From Neisseria sicca (GTDB lineage: Bacteria; Pseudomonadota; Gammaproteobacteria; Burkholderiales; Neisseriaceae), in assembly GCF_017753665.1 (NCBI RefSeq), contig NZ_CP072524.1:434001-498000 (forward strand): DNA of 64,000 bases, read 5' to 3'. Below the pieces are notes generated by a model that made no database searches, had not been told where the DNA came from, and saw nothing but the letters and a program-made list of their open reading frames with translations. This document shows, piece after piece, positions 21,988 through 30,948 of the stretch. The stretch's first letter is position 1. Every line of letters starts with the position of its first letter. The position numbers and the translations under genes were made by a program.

Positions 21988-24549
21988 TCACACTGACAAT
22001 TGTTCCAACAAAGCCTGTTTCAACGACGACTGTGTTTTTGGGTTTTTCAAATCGGGGCTGAAGACGATGAAGCTGTCTTCGACGCGTTCGTCCAGCGTGG
22101 AAATTTTGGCGTAGCGCAGGCTGACGTTGTGGGCGAAGAAGACTTCCGCCATGTCGGCGAGCAAGAAGGGGCGGTTGACGGCGGTGATTTCGACGGAGTA
22201 CCAGTCGGGGTAGTCTTCTTCGGGGGTGATGGTAATGCTTGGCGCGATCGGCATGTAGCGGCTGCGGCGGCTGATGCGGCGGCTGTGACTGGAGGTTTCG
22301 GCAACGGTGTGTCCGTGGATAAAGCTGTTGAGTTCTGCTTCGAGCGCGCTTTGGATGTCGGGATAGTCTTCGGGGGCGTGCTGCGAGGGGATTTGCACGA
22401 TGAAGGTGTCGAGGATGTAGTCGTGTTCGGTGATAAAGGCGCGGGCGGCGAGAATGTCGAAGCCGTGGCGGCTGAAGATGCGGCAGAGGCGGGCGAACAG
22501 GCGCGGGCCGTTGGGCATGAAGACCATGACTTGAAAGCTGTCGCTTTTGAACAGGATGCGGCTGCGGACGATGGGGGTTTCAAAGTCGTGTACGAGGTTT
22601 GCGGCGTGCCACAGGATTTCGCGGGACTGATGGCGGGCGAAGTAGGCGGAACCGAGCGCGTTCCATAGTTTTTTCTGCTGTTTTTCAGGGACGGCGGCTC
22701 GGGTGAGCAATTCGGCGGCTTCTTGTTGGCGGCGGCCGAAGAGGGCGTGCGGATTGCCGCCGTTGCCTGCGAGGTAGCGTCCGGCGGCGTGGAACAGGCT
22801 TTCCAATAGGCTGGCGCGCCATGCGTTCCAGAGTTTGGGATTGGTGCCGCGGATGTCGGAAATGGTCAGAAGGTAGAGTGCGCTGAGGCGTTCGTGGGTT
22901 TGTACGCGTTTGCAGAAGGCATCGAGTACGTCGGGGTCTTGGATGTCTTCTTTTTGGGCGACGGTGGACATGAGCAGGTGGTTTTCGACCAGCCAGGCGA
23001 GCAGGTCGCTTTCTTCTTCGGTCAGGAAGTGGTCGGCGGCAAATTGGCGCGCGTCCGTGATGCCTTGTATGGCATGGTCGCCGCCGCGTCCTTTGGCGAT
23101 GTCGTGGAAGAAGGCGGCGAGATAAAGGATGTCTTGTTTTTCAAAGGACTGCATTAGCGCGGAGGCGTAAGGCAGCTCGTGGCTGTGCATGTCTAGGGCA
23201 AGGCGGCGGACGTTGCGGACGACGGCGAGGATGTGGTCGTCCACAGGATAGATGTGGAACAAGTCGTGTTGGAGCAGGCCGACGATTTTTTCCCACGCGG
23301 GCAGGTAGCGGCCCAACACGCCGTAGAGGTTGAGAAAGCGCAGGGTTTGGGTCAGTCCGTTGCCGCTGCGGAAAAAGCCGGCGAAGCGGCGGCGGTTTTC
23401 AGGATTTTGGTAAAAGCTGCGGTTGATTTTGCGCGTCGCGCCCCACCAAGCGCGCAGGGTTTGCGGTTCGAGCGCAGTAATATCGTTGCGCTGCTGCATG
23501 ATTTCGACGATTTTGAAAATGTGTTCGGGTCGTCTGAAAAAAATATCGGTGTGCCGTGCGGCGATTTGGTTGTTGACTTGGATGTAGTCGTCGTCAATCC
23601 GCAGGGTAACGCGCATCGGCGTGGAGGAAACGCGGCTTTGCAGCATAGGCGTGAGGATGCCGCTCAGTTGTTTGACGGTTTTAATCGCGCGGTAAAACAC
23701 GCGCATCAGTTCTTCGCTTTGACGGCGGAGGTTCAAGCCTTGATAGCCCATGCTTTCGGCGACTTGCGGCTGCAAATCGAACAGCAGGCGGTCTTCGGCG
23801 CGCTTCGCGTTTAAATGCAGATGGATGCGGATGTGGGCGAGGCGGCGGTAGCCGTGTGAAAGCATGCCGGCTTCGGTGCGCGTCAGAATACCTTGTTGTA
23901 CCAACGCAGGCAGGTTGGCCGCCAAGCCTTGCGCTTTCGCTATCCAAAGCAGGGTATGGATGTCGCGCAGACCGCCCGGACAGCTTTTGATGTTCGGCTC
24001 CAATACCGTTCCCGAACCTTGCGATTTGGCATGGCGGTGTTCCATCTCCACCAGTTTTGCTTCGATAAACGCCGCTACATTGCGTTGCGCGTTCATTTTT
24101 TCCGTCAACTCGTCTGCTGTCTGGCGGTTGCCGAACAAAAAACGAGCCTCTAAAAACGCCGTGTCCCCTGTAATATCATCGCGCACGCTTTCGCACAGCT
24201 CATCAACGCTGCCGCTTTTGACCGACGGCGCAAGTTTCATGTCCCACAAATCCTGCACAAAAGCCGCGATTTTTTCTTGAAGGTCGTCTGAAACGGTTTC
24301 AGACGACACGACCGCCAAATCCAAATCAGAATAAGGATACAATTCGCCGCGCCCGAAGCCGCCAGTTGCTATCAGGCATAAACCGCTGTTTTGGAAATGT
24401 TTGTCCCAAAGTGCCGCCAGCAAGGTTTCGACTGCCGCCGTGTATTCCTTGAAGAATACTGACACGCGGTTGACTTTCAAATAATGTGATTCGGCGGCAT
24501 CACGTTGTTGTTTGAAGGTTTCCAATGCTGAAGACAGGTTTGCAGACAT
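21988..24549 (-). CDS. glnD: [Protein-PII] uridylyltransferase / uridylyl-removing enzyme
   Basis: An 853-residue bifunctional nitrogen sensor that uridylylates PII proteins under nitrogen limitation and reverses this with glutamine. The nucleotidyltransferase motif GGFGRGELYPYSDLDL lies at about 63-78 with both catalytic Asp. The HD hydrolase domain shows AAFFHDIAKGRGGDHAIQG in the middle. Two ACT domains end the chain (VMVFMPNGPRLFARLCRIFSRHG; VEITAVNRPFLLADMAEVFF). Length and order are normal. Three DUS lie inside the gene (23527-23538, 24281-24292, 24296-24307), one pair inverted and translated as LQ.../VSSETVSDDL. No glnB or amtB is adjacent. Confidence 0.96.
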   Translation of the reverse strand: MSANLSSALETFKQQRDAAESHYLKVNRVSVFFKEYTAAVETLLAALWDKHFQNSGLCLIATGGFGRGELYPYSDLDLAVVSSETVSDDLQEKIAAFVQDLWDMKLAPSVKSGSVDELCESVRDDITGDTAFLEARFLFGNRQTADELTEKMNAQRNVAAFIEAKLVEMEHRHAKSQGSGTVLEPNIKSCPGGLRDIHTLLWIAKAQGLAANLPALVQQGILTRTEAGMLSHGYRRLAHIRIHLHLNAKRAEDRLLFDLQPQVAESMGYQGLNLRRQSEELMRVFYRAIKTVKQLSGILTPMLQSRVSSTPMRVTLRIDDDYIQVNNQIAARHTDIFFRRPEHIFKIVEIMQQRNDITALEPQTLRAWWGATRKINRSFYQNPENRRRFAGFFRSGNGLTQTLRFLNLYGVLGRYLPAWEKIVGLLQHDLFHIYPVDDHILAVVRNVRRLALDMHSHELPYASALMQSFEKQDILYLAAFFHDIAKGRGGDHAIQGITDARQFAADHFLTEEESDLLAWLVENHLLMSTVAQKEDIQDPDVLDAFCKRVQTHERLSALYLLTISDIRGTNPKLWNAWRASLLESLFHAAGRYLAGNGGNPHALFGRRQQEAAELLTRAAVPEKQQKKLWNALGSAYFARHQSREILWHAANLVHDFETPIVRSRILFKSDSFQVMVFMPNGPRLFARLCRIFSRHGFDILAARAFITEHDYILDTFIVQIPSQHAPEDYPDIQSALEAELNSFIHGHTVAETSSHSRRISRRSRYMPIAPSITITPEEDYPDWYSVEITAVNRPFLLADMAEVFFAHNVSLRYAKISTLDERVEDSFIVFSPDLKNPKTQSSLKQALLEQLSV

Positions 24550-24600
24550 TTTTTATTCTTTCGAGTTATGGATGGCATAAGGCTAAAGGTGGTTCGGCGG

Positions 24601-24918
24601 TCAAATATCGTTTTCAGACGACCTCTGTTGAGTATCGGAGGGATTGGTCATCAGGTTTAGCAGTTCCTGCGGCGGCAGCAGCAACTGATACGCCGCCACG
24701 CCCAAAGCCGTCGCCATCTTTTCAATATTCGATAACGCAATGTTCCAGCGTTTGCGCTCCACAGCCGATACATAAGTCCTGTCCAAACCGCATTGTCGCG
24801 CCAACTCTTCCTGAGACCAGCCTTTATTCACGCGGAAAAGCCGCATGTTGTACGCCAAGACCGCCCGTAAATCCTGCTCATTAGGCAGTTCAGCAGGCGG
24901 AGTCAATTTATTGCTCAT
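24601..24918 (-). CDS. Small XRE-family HTH regulator
   Basis: A 105-residue protein. Residues about 18-82 form a Cro/C1 HTH (DLRAVLAYNMRLFRVNKGWS; QEELARQCGLDRTYVSAVER) closely resembling controller proteins of restriction-modification systems and neisserial XRE regulators. No restriction or methylase gene is nearby. The last residues (QQRSSENDI) come from a DUS at the 3' end, so the C-terminus has been extended or rewritten by the uptake sequence. The ATG at 24918 begins MSNKLTPP. Target genes unknown. Confidence 0.75.
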   Translation of the reverse strand: MSNKLTPPAELPNEQDLRAVLAYNMRLFRVNKGWSQEELARQCGLDRTYVSAVERKRWNIALSNIEKMATALGVAAYQLLLPPQELLNLMTNPSDTQQRSSENDI

Positions 24919-25233
24919 GATTTTGCTTTCGGATAAAAGTTTAAATGAAAGAATTTGCTGTTACGGATTTTACTTCACATAAAAACCAAAAAAAGGGGTG
25001 GCAACAGCCACACCCAAACACACACACATCAAGAGGAAAGAGATAGAGAGTATTAAATCAAAGCAGATGTATCATCTACTGATCAGAAAATCTTGAGGAC
25101 TTTGAGAAATGTCGTCTCAGTTCCAATGTCGGCGATTATAAATGAAACTCAATTTGGAGCTTTGATTCAAATCAAGTCTGAAGACTATTTATAAAATATA
25201 TTTTTTAAATAGATTATTTTAATAATAATATAA
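24919..25233. other. AT-rich intergenic region
   Basis: About 315 bp with no credible gene. It contains the promoter region of the XRE gene, a degenerate DUS-like word (aatgtcgtctcag near 25110) and very AT-rich DNA from 25180 to 25233. Confidence 0.5.
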
Positions 25234-25261
25234 AAACCGCACCATTCGGTGCGGTTTTTAT
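25234..25261 (-). terminator. Rho-independent terminator of rplY
   Basis: AAAAACCGCACC pairs with GGTGCGGTTTTT over a 4-base loop, directly beyond the rplY stop. Confidence 0.9.
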
Positions 25262-25275
25262 TTCCACATAAGGAA

Positions 25276-25848
25276 TTAGCGTTTTTTACCGGTAACGGTA
25301 GCAACCGCCAGGTTTTCGTTACGTTTTAGAGAAACGCTTTCTACACCTTCAGGCAGTTGAATGTCAGACAGGTGAAGGATGTCGCCGGCAACGACTTTAG
25401 CGCAGTCCAGATCCAAGTAAGCAGGGATGTTGGCAGGCAAAGCAACCACTTCAACAGTAGTGTTCAACAAAGATACGCGACCGCCTTGCAGTTTAACGGC
25501 TTGAGAGCTTTCAGCGTTAACAATGTGCAGAGGAACGCGGATGCGTACAGGTTGGTCGGCTTTAACAGCTTGGAAGTCGATATGTTGAACTTCGCGACGG
25601 AACGGGTGCATTTGGAAATCGCGGACGATAACGTCTTTGGTTTCACCGTTCAGGGACAGTTTGATCAGTGCAGTGTGGAAAGATTCTTTTTCCAATGCGT
25701 AAAATACGGTTTTGTGATCCACAGCAATTGCAATGGGCTCTTGACCTTCACCGTACAAAATGCCGGGGATTTGGCCTTCGCGACGCAGGCGGCGGCTCGC
25801 ACCAGTGCCTTGTGCTTCACGAACAGAGGCTTGAATTTCATAAGTCAT
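25276..25848 (-). CDS. rplY: 50S ribosomal protein L25 (CTC-type, general stress protein)
   Basis: A 190-residue L25 of the long TL5/CTC form: an N-terminal 5S-rRNA-binding domain (EAQGTGASRRLRREGQIPGILYG) plus the C-terminal beta domain (VSLLNTTVEVVALPANIPAYLDLD ... ILHLSDIQLPEGV). The sequence TYEIQASVREAQGTGASRRL is typical of betaproteobacteria. It lies downstream of prs on the same strand, 66 bp away, in the conserved order ispE-tRNA-prs-rplY, so it probably shares the prs transcript and ends at the hairpin at 25234. Confidence 0.96.
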   Translation of the reverse strand: MTYEIQASVREAQGTGASRRLRREGQIPGILYGEGQEPIAIAVDHKTVFYALEKESFHTALIKLSLNGETKDVIVRDFQMHPFRREVQHIDFQAVKADQPVRIRVPLHIVNAESSQAVKLQGGRVSLLNTTVEVVALPANIPAYLDLDCAKVVAGDILHLSDIQLPEGVESVSLKRNENLAVATVTGKKR

Positions 25849-25914
25849 GTTAAATACTCCAAATTAAATAAAACTACCGTCATCGGCCGCGACCAGCTTA
25901 AGACGGCTTCGGGG

Positions 25915-26898
25915 TTATGGCAGCAACATGCTGCCTGTCATCACTTCTTCATTGAAAAGATATGAGACGGATTCTTCATTGCTGATGCGGCGGACCGTTT
26001 CAGCCAAAAGGCCGGCAATCGTCACTTGACGGATACGGTCGCATTGTTTGGCCGCTTCAGACAGAGGGATAGTGTCGGTAACAACAACTTGGTCAATTTC
26101 AGACGAGGCAATACGGCTGACTGCCTCTCCTGAGAATACGGCATGGCTGGCATAAGCCAAGACTCGCTCCGCGCCACGCTCTTTCAAAGCGACGGCGGCT
26201 TTACACAGCGTATTTGCAGTATCAATCATGTCATCGACAATCAGGCAAGTACGGCCTTGGATGTCGCCGATAATGTTCATAACTTCCGCTACATTGGCTT
26301 TCGGGCGGCGTTTGTCGATAATCGCCAAATCGGCATTTAATGATTTGGCCACAGCACGGGCACGGACTACGCCACCGATGTCCGGGCTGACTACGGTCAG
26401 GTTTTCAATCCGCTGCTGTTTGATGTCATTCAACAGAATAGGAGTGGCATAGATGTTGTCGACAGGGATATCAAAGAAACCCTGAATTTGGTCGGCATGC
26501 AGATCAACGGTCAAAACGCGGTCGATACCTGCCGAATACAACATATTCGCCACCAGTTTGGCGGAAATCGGAACGCGCACGGAACGCGGACGGCGATCTT
26601 GCCGTGCATAGCCGAAATAAGGAATTGCTGCGGTAATACGACCGGCTGAGGCGCGCTTCAGCGCATCTGCCATTGTCAGGATTTCCATCAGGTTGTCGTT
26701 AGTAGGAGCGCAAGTAGGCTGCAGAATGAAAACGTCACGACCGCGTACATTTTCCATCAATTCAACGGCAATTTCGCCGTCTGAGAATTTGGATACTGTG
26801 GCCTCGCCCAATGAAATATCCAAGTGTTTGACAACACGTTGTGCCAATTCCGGATTTGCATTACCGGTAAATACCATCAAACTGTCGTATGCAGCCAT
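25915..26898 (-). CDS. prs: Ribose-phosphate pyrophosphokinase (PRPP synthase)
   Basis: A 327-residue enzyme making PRPP from ribose 5-phosphate and ATP, for nucleotide, His and Trp synthesis. Signatures are FSDGEIAVELMENVRGRDVFI, the flexible loop YFGYARQDRRPRSVRVPISAK, the PRPP site CLIVDDMIDTANTL, and VDLHADQIQGFFDIPVDN. I start at ATG 26898 (MAAYDSLMVF) with AGGTGAAG upstream; 15 further codons are in frame but not family-like. It is transcribed after the tRNA-Gln array, behind a hairpin terminator, so it probably has its own promoter in 26900-27105. Confidence 0.96.
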   Translation of the reverse strand: MAAYDSLMVFTGNANPELAQRVVKHLDISLGEATVSKFSDGEIAVELMENVRGRDVFILQPTCAPTNDNLMEILTMADALKRASAGRITAAIPYFGYARQDRRPRSVRVPISAKLVANMLYSAGIDRVLTVDLHADQIQGFFDIPVDNIYATPILLNDIKQQRIENLTVVSPDIGGVVRARAVAKSLNADLAIIDKRRPKANVAEVMNIIGDIQGRTCLIVDDMIDTANTLCKAAVALKERGAERVLAYASHAVFSGEAVSRIASSEIDQVVVTDTIPLSEAAKQCDRIRQVTIAGLLAETVRRISNEESVSYLFNEEVMTGSMLLP

Positions 26899-27002
26899 AT
26901 CTTCACCTGATTTTATGTTTAACTTCCGCTCAGAAAACGTCATGCTTCCCTCTGCTTTATGTCTAAGACATTATGGGCGTTATTATACGCATAATGACCG
27001 GC

Positions 27003-27068
27003 ATAGTGAATTAAATTTGTGGCGTGACATCGCTATCGCGCCTCATTTCAATCCAAATTTATCACTAT
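27003..27068. repeat. Imperfect dyad with Correia-like arms
   Basis: ATAGTGAATTAAATTT at the left and AAATTTATCACTAT at the right, with an inner dyad GGCG...CGCC. The arms resemble Correia termini (TATAGTGGATTAAATTT) but the core does not. It could be a decayed element or an RNA structure in the prs leader. Confidence 0.35.
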
Positions 27069-27109
27069 AAAACAAAGTTTTTCAGCGTTATCATTGATTT
27101 TCAACATAA

Positions 27110-27139
27110 AAGAGCGTGTAAGGAAACTTACACGCTCTT
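27110..27139 (-). terminator. Terminator of the ispE/tRNA-Gln transcript
   Basis: Perfect 13-bp stem AAGAGCGTGTAAG / CTTACACGCTCTT with a 4-base loop, followed by TTTTA on the minus strand, just after the last tRNA. Confidence 0.85.
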
Positions 27140-27142
27140 ATT

Positions 27143-27218
27143 TGGCTGGGGAGGAAGGATTCGAACCTTCGCATGCTGGAATCAAAATCCAGTGTCTTAA
27201 CCGCTTGACGACTCCCCA
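27143..27218 (-). tRNA. tRNA-Gln (UUG), copy 3 in transcription order
   Basis: 76 nt with encoded CCA. Acceptor TGGGGAG pairs with CTCCCCA; anticodon stem CTGGA/TCCAG holds the loop TTTTGAT with anticodon TTG; T-loop GGTTCGAATCC. Identical to the other two copies. Confidence 0.97.
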
Positions 27219-27229
27219 ATAAAGGGTGC

Positions 27230-27305
27230 TGGCTGGGGAGGAAGGATTCGAACCTTCGCATGCTGGAATCAAAATCCAGTGTCTTAACCGCTTGACGACT
27301 CCCCA
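27230..27305 (-). tRNA. tRNA-Gln (UUG), copy 2
   Basis: Identical 76-nt tRNA with anticodon TTG and encoded CCA, 11 bp from each neighbour copy. The three genes form an 87-bp tandem period. Confidence 0.97.
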
Positions 27306-27316
27306 ACAAAGGGATT

Positions 27317-27392
27317 TGGCTGGGGAGGAAGGATTCGAACCTTCGCATGCTGGAATCAAAATCCAGTGTCTTAACCGCTTGACGACTCCCCA
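27317..27392 (-). tRNA. tRNA-Gln (UUG), copy 1
   Basis: Identical 76-nt tRNA, only 6 bp after the ispE stop, so it is probably processed from the ispE transcript. Confidence 0.97.
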
Positions 27393-27398
27393 ACTTTA

Positions 27399-28244
27399 TC
27401 AAATCATTTGAAACAAAGGATGAACGTCTAAACCTTCAACACAATATGCTTCATATGATTGTGAAACTTGTTGGTATATATTGTTTGCTTCTTGCTGGCT
27501 ATCCGTAGAGAGAAATATACACGCTCCAGATCCTGTCATTAATGCAGAACCATATTTGGATAATTCACAATAAGCTTTCCAAACTTTAGGATATTCCTCA
27601 AAAACAACAGCCTGCATATCATTTCTAAACGGCTGCAAAGAATGGAAAGTCGGCATTATGCTTGGTTTGGAATTTCGTGTCAAGTTTTCATGCGAGAAAA
27701 TTTTGGGAGTGGAAACATGGGCCTTGGGTTTGATGACGACATACCATTGCTTCGGTATGTCAATAGGGGATAATTGCTCGCCTATGCCTTTGGCAAAGGC
27801 ATTTTTGCCAAAAATGAAGAAGGGAATATCTGCCCCCAGGGTCGCACCTAAATCAATTAACTGTTGGCGGGATAATCCGCATTCCCACCAATGGTTCAAT
27901 ACGGTGAGTATGGTTGCTGCATCTGAGCTGCCCCCTCCCAAGCCGGCTCCTGTCGGGATTTTTTTATCCAACCAAATTTCAACACCTAATTTTGAGTTAG
28001 TGTGTTTTTGCAGTAAAGATGCGGCACGGTATGCCAGGTCTTGTTCCGGTGGAATATCGCCTGTCGGTGTGTGAAGTATGATAAGGTCGTCTGAGCGTGG
28101 TTTCAGATAAACGGTATCGCATAAGTCAATCAGGCAGAAAATGCTTTCTAGGTTGTGGTAGCCATCTGCGCGTTTTCCGGTGATTCTGAGATCTAGGTTG
28201 AGTTTGGCAGGAGCCGGGAAGGCTTGTGCTTCGTTTGGAATCAT
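27399..28244 (-). CDS. ispE: 4-diphosphocytidyl-2-C-methyl-D-erythritol kinase
   Basis: A 281-residue GHMP kinase of the MEP isoprenoid pathway, phosphorylating CDP-ME. The N-terminal APAKLNLDLRITGKRADGYHNLESIF holds the catalytic Lys and substrate residues. The ATP loop is IPTGAGLGGGSSDAA, and the C-terminal glycine loop is SALMTGSGACIF. Start ATG 28244, 27 bp after the lolB stop, so they form one transcription unit that runs into the tRNA-Gln genes. A DUS-like segment is translated in KPRSDDL. Confidence 0.95.
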   Translation of the reverse strand: MIPNEAQAFPAPAKLNLDLRITGKRADGYHNLESIFCLIDLCDTVYLKPRSDDLIILHTPTGDIPPEQDLAYRAASLLQKHTNSKLGVEIWLDKKIPTGAGLGGGSSDAATILTVLNHWWECGLSRQQLIDLGATLGADIPFFIFGKNAFAKGIGEQLSPIDIPKQWYVVIKPKAHVSTPKIFSHENLTRNSKPSIMPTFHSLQPFRNDMQAVVFEEYPKVWKAYCELSKYGSALMTGSGACIFLSTDSQQEANNIYQQVSQSYEAYCVEGLDVHPLFQMI

Positions 28245-28271
28245 TTTGTTTACGGTTGTCTGGCAAGATAG

Positions 28272-28859
28272 TTATTTTCTGGCGGCACATTGGGTTTGGG
28301 TGTCGCCCTCGGGATGATCGTCGAGATTGTCAAATGCCAAGCGCAGAGTGAGTTTCGGGCTTTCCAATAGGAGGGTTTTGGGTTTGCCGTTGCTGTTGAG
28401 TGTGCGGGAAATTGTCCAGTCGAATTGTTGCAGGCGGCTGTCCGGGAGCAGTTGGTATGGTGCGCTGGCTACACGTTTTCCGCTTGCCCAAATGTGTAGG
28501 TATTGAATGGGGAGTTCGAATCCCAATAGGCGGTTGCTAAGTTCTTGTGCCGTGGAGGCTTCATATGTACGGCCTTTGTTATCGACAGCCAATACGCCTT
28601 GATTGTCTTGACACAACTGCCCTACGGTGCTGCCGATTGGGGTGTTGATGTTGATGGTTTGGACTTGGTTTTGGTATGTCCAATCGAAGTTGGCGTAAGA
28701 GCCTTTGCCTTCAAGTTTGACGGCAATTCGTCCTTCGGCAGAAAAATCGTTGACTGTTTCAGCCGGTTGCCAACCATTTTGCTGCGGGAGATCGGGGCGG
28801 GCGCAGGCGGTGATGAGGAGGGTTAGGGCGGCTGCAGATAATATGTTGGTCTGTTTCAT
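28272..28859 (-). CDS. lolB: Outer-membrane lipoprotein insertion protein LolB
   Basis: A 195-residue lipoprotein. The signal peptide ends LLITAC (Cys19). The body fits LolB: FSAEGRIAVKLEGKGSYANFDW early, PIQYLHIWASGKR around the middle (the protruding-loop region precedes it), and LRLAFDNLD at the end. It would accept lipoproteins from LolA and insert them in the outer membrane, which links it to the surface lipoproteins in this window. AGGA stands 8 bp before the ATG. The order TPR protein-lolB-ispE is the usual betaproteobacterial one. Confidence 0.93.
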   Translation of the reverse strand: MKQTNILSAAALTLLITACARPDLPQQNGWQPAETVNDFSAEGRIAVKLEGKGSYANFDWTYQNQVQTININTPIGSTVGQLCQDNQGVLAVDNKGRTYEASTAQELSNRLLGFELPIQYLHIWASGKRVASAPYQLLPDSRLQQFDWTISRTLNSNGKPKTLLLESPKLTLRLAFDNLDDHPEGDTQTQCAARK

Positions 28860-28880
28860 GATAAATCCTGTGCAGGGGAA

Positions 28881-28910
28881 GGGTCGTCTGAAAAGTTTTC
28901 AGACGACCTG
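28881..28910. repeat. Inverted DUS pair between the TPR gene and lolB
   Basis: GGGTCGTCTGAAAA and TTTTCAGACGACCT with a 1-2-base loop, in the short gap before lolB. May weaken read-through into lolB. Confidence 0.6.
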
Positions 28911-28913
28911 TTT

Positions 28914-30773
28914 TTATTTTGTTTTAGCGGAAGGGTGTTTTTTGCGCGGGGGAACGGGGATGTTGAATCTGCGCATGGTTTTTTTCAATAAACCGATGTC
29001 GCCTTCTTGTTTCAAACCTTCGGTCCAAACGGCTTTGGCATCTTCTTGCTTGCCGAGCTTCCACAAGACTTCGCCCAAATGCGAGGCGACTTCGGCGTCG
29101 GGATATTGCTCGAAGGCGTATTGCAGGTAGGGCAGGGCGGTTTCGGCATCACCTTTCAGATAATATGCCCAACCGAGACTGTCGTTGACGGCGGGATTTT
29201 CCGGCTCAACCTGATACGCGGTCTGAATCAGTTTGAATGCTTCGTTTAAATCATATTTCGGGGAAGAAAGCATGATGTAGCCTAGTGCGTTCATGCCGCT
29301 GGTGCTGTCGGGGGATATTTCCAACTGGCGGCGAAGGTCGGCAATGGCTTTGTCGCGCTCTCCAATTTTGTCGTAAACCATGGAGCGTTGATAGAGAATG
29401 TCGGGCAGCAATTGGTTGGCATCAGGCTGTTTGGAAGCTTTTACCATGAGTGTATTCAACTCTGATAGTGCTTTTTTTGGGTTGTCATGTTTGGCGATGG
29501 CGAACAGGGAAACACGTTGCAATTCGCGCGCACCGAAAAAGCGTCCTTGCTGCTCGGGCAGTTTGAGCGCACGTTGTACCAATTCCCACGCGGCTTTGCC
29601 GTTGCCTTGTTCGGCTTCGAGCGAGGCGCCGAGAACGGTTTTGTCGAAAATGTAATCCGCAGAATTGATTTTGCCGAGCCATTGTTTGGCCTTGACGTAA
29701 TCTTTGGCATCGGCATAAGTCATGGCGCCGATCAGGGCGGCACGGCTTTGTTGTTGGCTTGTGCCGGATTGGTAGGCTTTTTCGAGGTAATGGTTGACAA
29801 CGGATAAGTCATCTTTACGGCTGGAGGATAGTATCGCAGCCTGTATAAACAAATCGGGCGAGGGGTTGTCTTCCAGTAACGTTTTCAGACGACTGTATGC
29901 CTTGTCGGGACGGTGGTTGGCAACCAGGTTGGTGATTTCAAGCTCCTGCCATACGGATGACAGTTTGCGCGTGTCGGTTTGTTCGAAGAATCCGTTGAGG
30001 ATTTCCGGACTGCGTTGCGCCATCAGGCGCAAGGTGAGCATGGTCGGGGGCAGGATTTCAGAATCCAGTTTGGCAAGTCTTTGCAGGGCGGCAATGGCAT
30101 TTTTTTTCTTGCCGTCGTATGCGCTGTAAATGGCATCTGCAATCGCCGCTTCAGGCATTTCAGGGTATTTGAGTGTTTCTTTATGAACTTGTGCCGAGGC
30201 CTTTTCTGCCAAATCAGGCTGCTGGACGGCGGTTTGGGCGAGAAGCAGGAAAATACGGCGGTTTTGTTCTTCAGTAGCGCCTGCAAGGACTTCATCCAAG
30301 CCGCTGAGGTGTTTGTCGTTTTTTCCGAGCAGAAGGTCGCGCAGCCAGGTCATGCGTTTTTGTGCTGCACCCGGAACAGGTTCGATTTCCCGCCATTTTT
30401 GATAAATCAATTCGGCCTGTTCAAATGCATTGAGTGAAACCGCCATTTCCAATGCGCGTTCTGCTACGTCGGGTGATTTTGTGCGGTCGAGCATATGCAT
30501 ATAGGTGCCCAAGGCCATACCGGCATCCCCTTTTTGCAAAGCCATCTCGCCGCCTAAAAGCGTGAAAACTTTCCAAGCGCGATCGTTTGCAGCAATCAAG
30601 CGTTCTTGTTCGGCGAGCCTTGCTTCAGGCGTACGGCGGTTTTTTTTCTGAATGGTTTGGGATTGGATTTTGACTTCTGGTACAGATTCTTGTTTGGCGG
30701 CGATGGTTTGGGTAGAAAAAAGCAGCATGACGGCGGCTGTCAGTGTGCGGATATGGGACGGAGACAAAAACAT
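28914..30773 (-). CDS. TPR-repeat exported protein
   Basis: A 619-residue protein with a signal peptide (residues 1-25, ending TQTIAA) and many tetratricopeptide-like helical repeats. The best lie at about 440-590 (AIADLRRQLEISPDSTSGMNALGYIML; AFKLIQTAYQVEPENPAVNDSLGWAYYLKGD; ALPYLQYAFEQYPDAEVASHLGEVLW). It ends in a basic tail. It is presumably periplasmic, acting as a scaffold. The gene ahead of lolB in most betaproteobacteria encodes such a TPR protein, without an agreed function. The ATG at 30773 has no strong ribosome site; MLLFSTQ is a possible later start but would shorten the signal peptide. Confidence 0.82.
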   Translation of the reverse strand: MFLSPSHIRTLTAAVMLLFSTQTIAAKQESVPEVKIQSQTIQKKNRRTPEARLAEQERLIAANDRAWKVFTLLGGEMALQKGDAGMALGTYMHMLDRTKSPDVAERALEMAVSLNAFEQAELIYQKWREIEPVPGAAQKRMTWLRDLLLGKNDKHLSGLDEVLAGATEEQNRRIFLLLAQTAVQQPDLAEKASAQVHKETLKYPEMPEAAIADAIYSAYDGKKKNAIAALQRLAKLDSEILPPTMLTLRLMAQRSPEILNGFFEQTDTRKLSSVWQELEITNLVANHRPDKAYSRLKTLLEDNPSPDLFIQAAILSSSRKDDLSVVNHYLEKAYQSGTSQQQSRAALIGAMTYADAKDYVKAKQWLGKINSADYIFDKTVLGASLEAEQGNGKAAWELVQRALKLPEQQGRFFGARELQRVSLFAIAKHDNPKKALSELNTLMVKASKQPDANQLLPDILYQRSMVYDKIGERDKAIADLRRQLEISPDSTSGMNALGYIMLSSPKYDLNEAFKLIQTAYQVEPENPAVNDSLGWAYYLKGDAETALPYLQYAFEQYPDAEVASHLGEVLWKLGKQEDAKAVWTEGLKQEGDIGLLKKTMRRFNIPVPPRKKHPSAKTK

Positions 30774-30948
30774 GATAAGCCTTTATTCAAAAAAAACGGA
30801 CTGAAGCGCAGATAATCCGTCGTGAAAACAGCCGATACTTTATCACAAGCGCTTGTCTTTGTAGATTCGTGAGCTTTAAGCAACCGTAAACCTAATGTAA
30901 TATTCTTTTTTCAGACGACCTATCAATCATTGTTTTCGGAGTCTGTAT

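Noticed and set aside
27091..27402. 103-codon frame with three near-identical peptide repeats
   Set aside because: It is the translation of the three tRNA-Gln genes, not a repeat protein.
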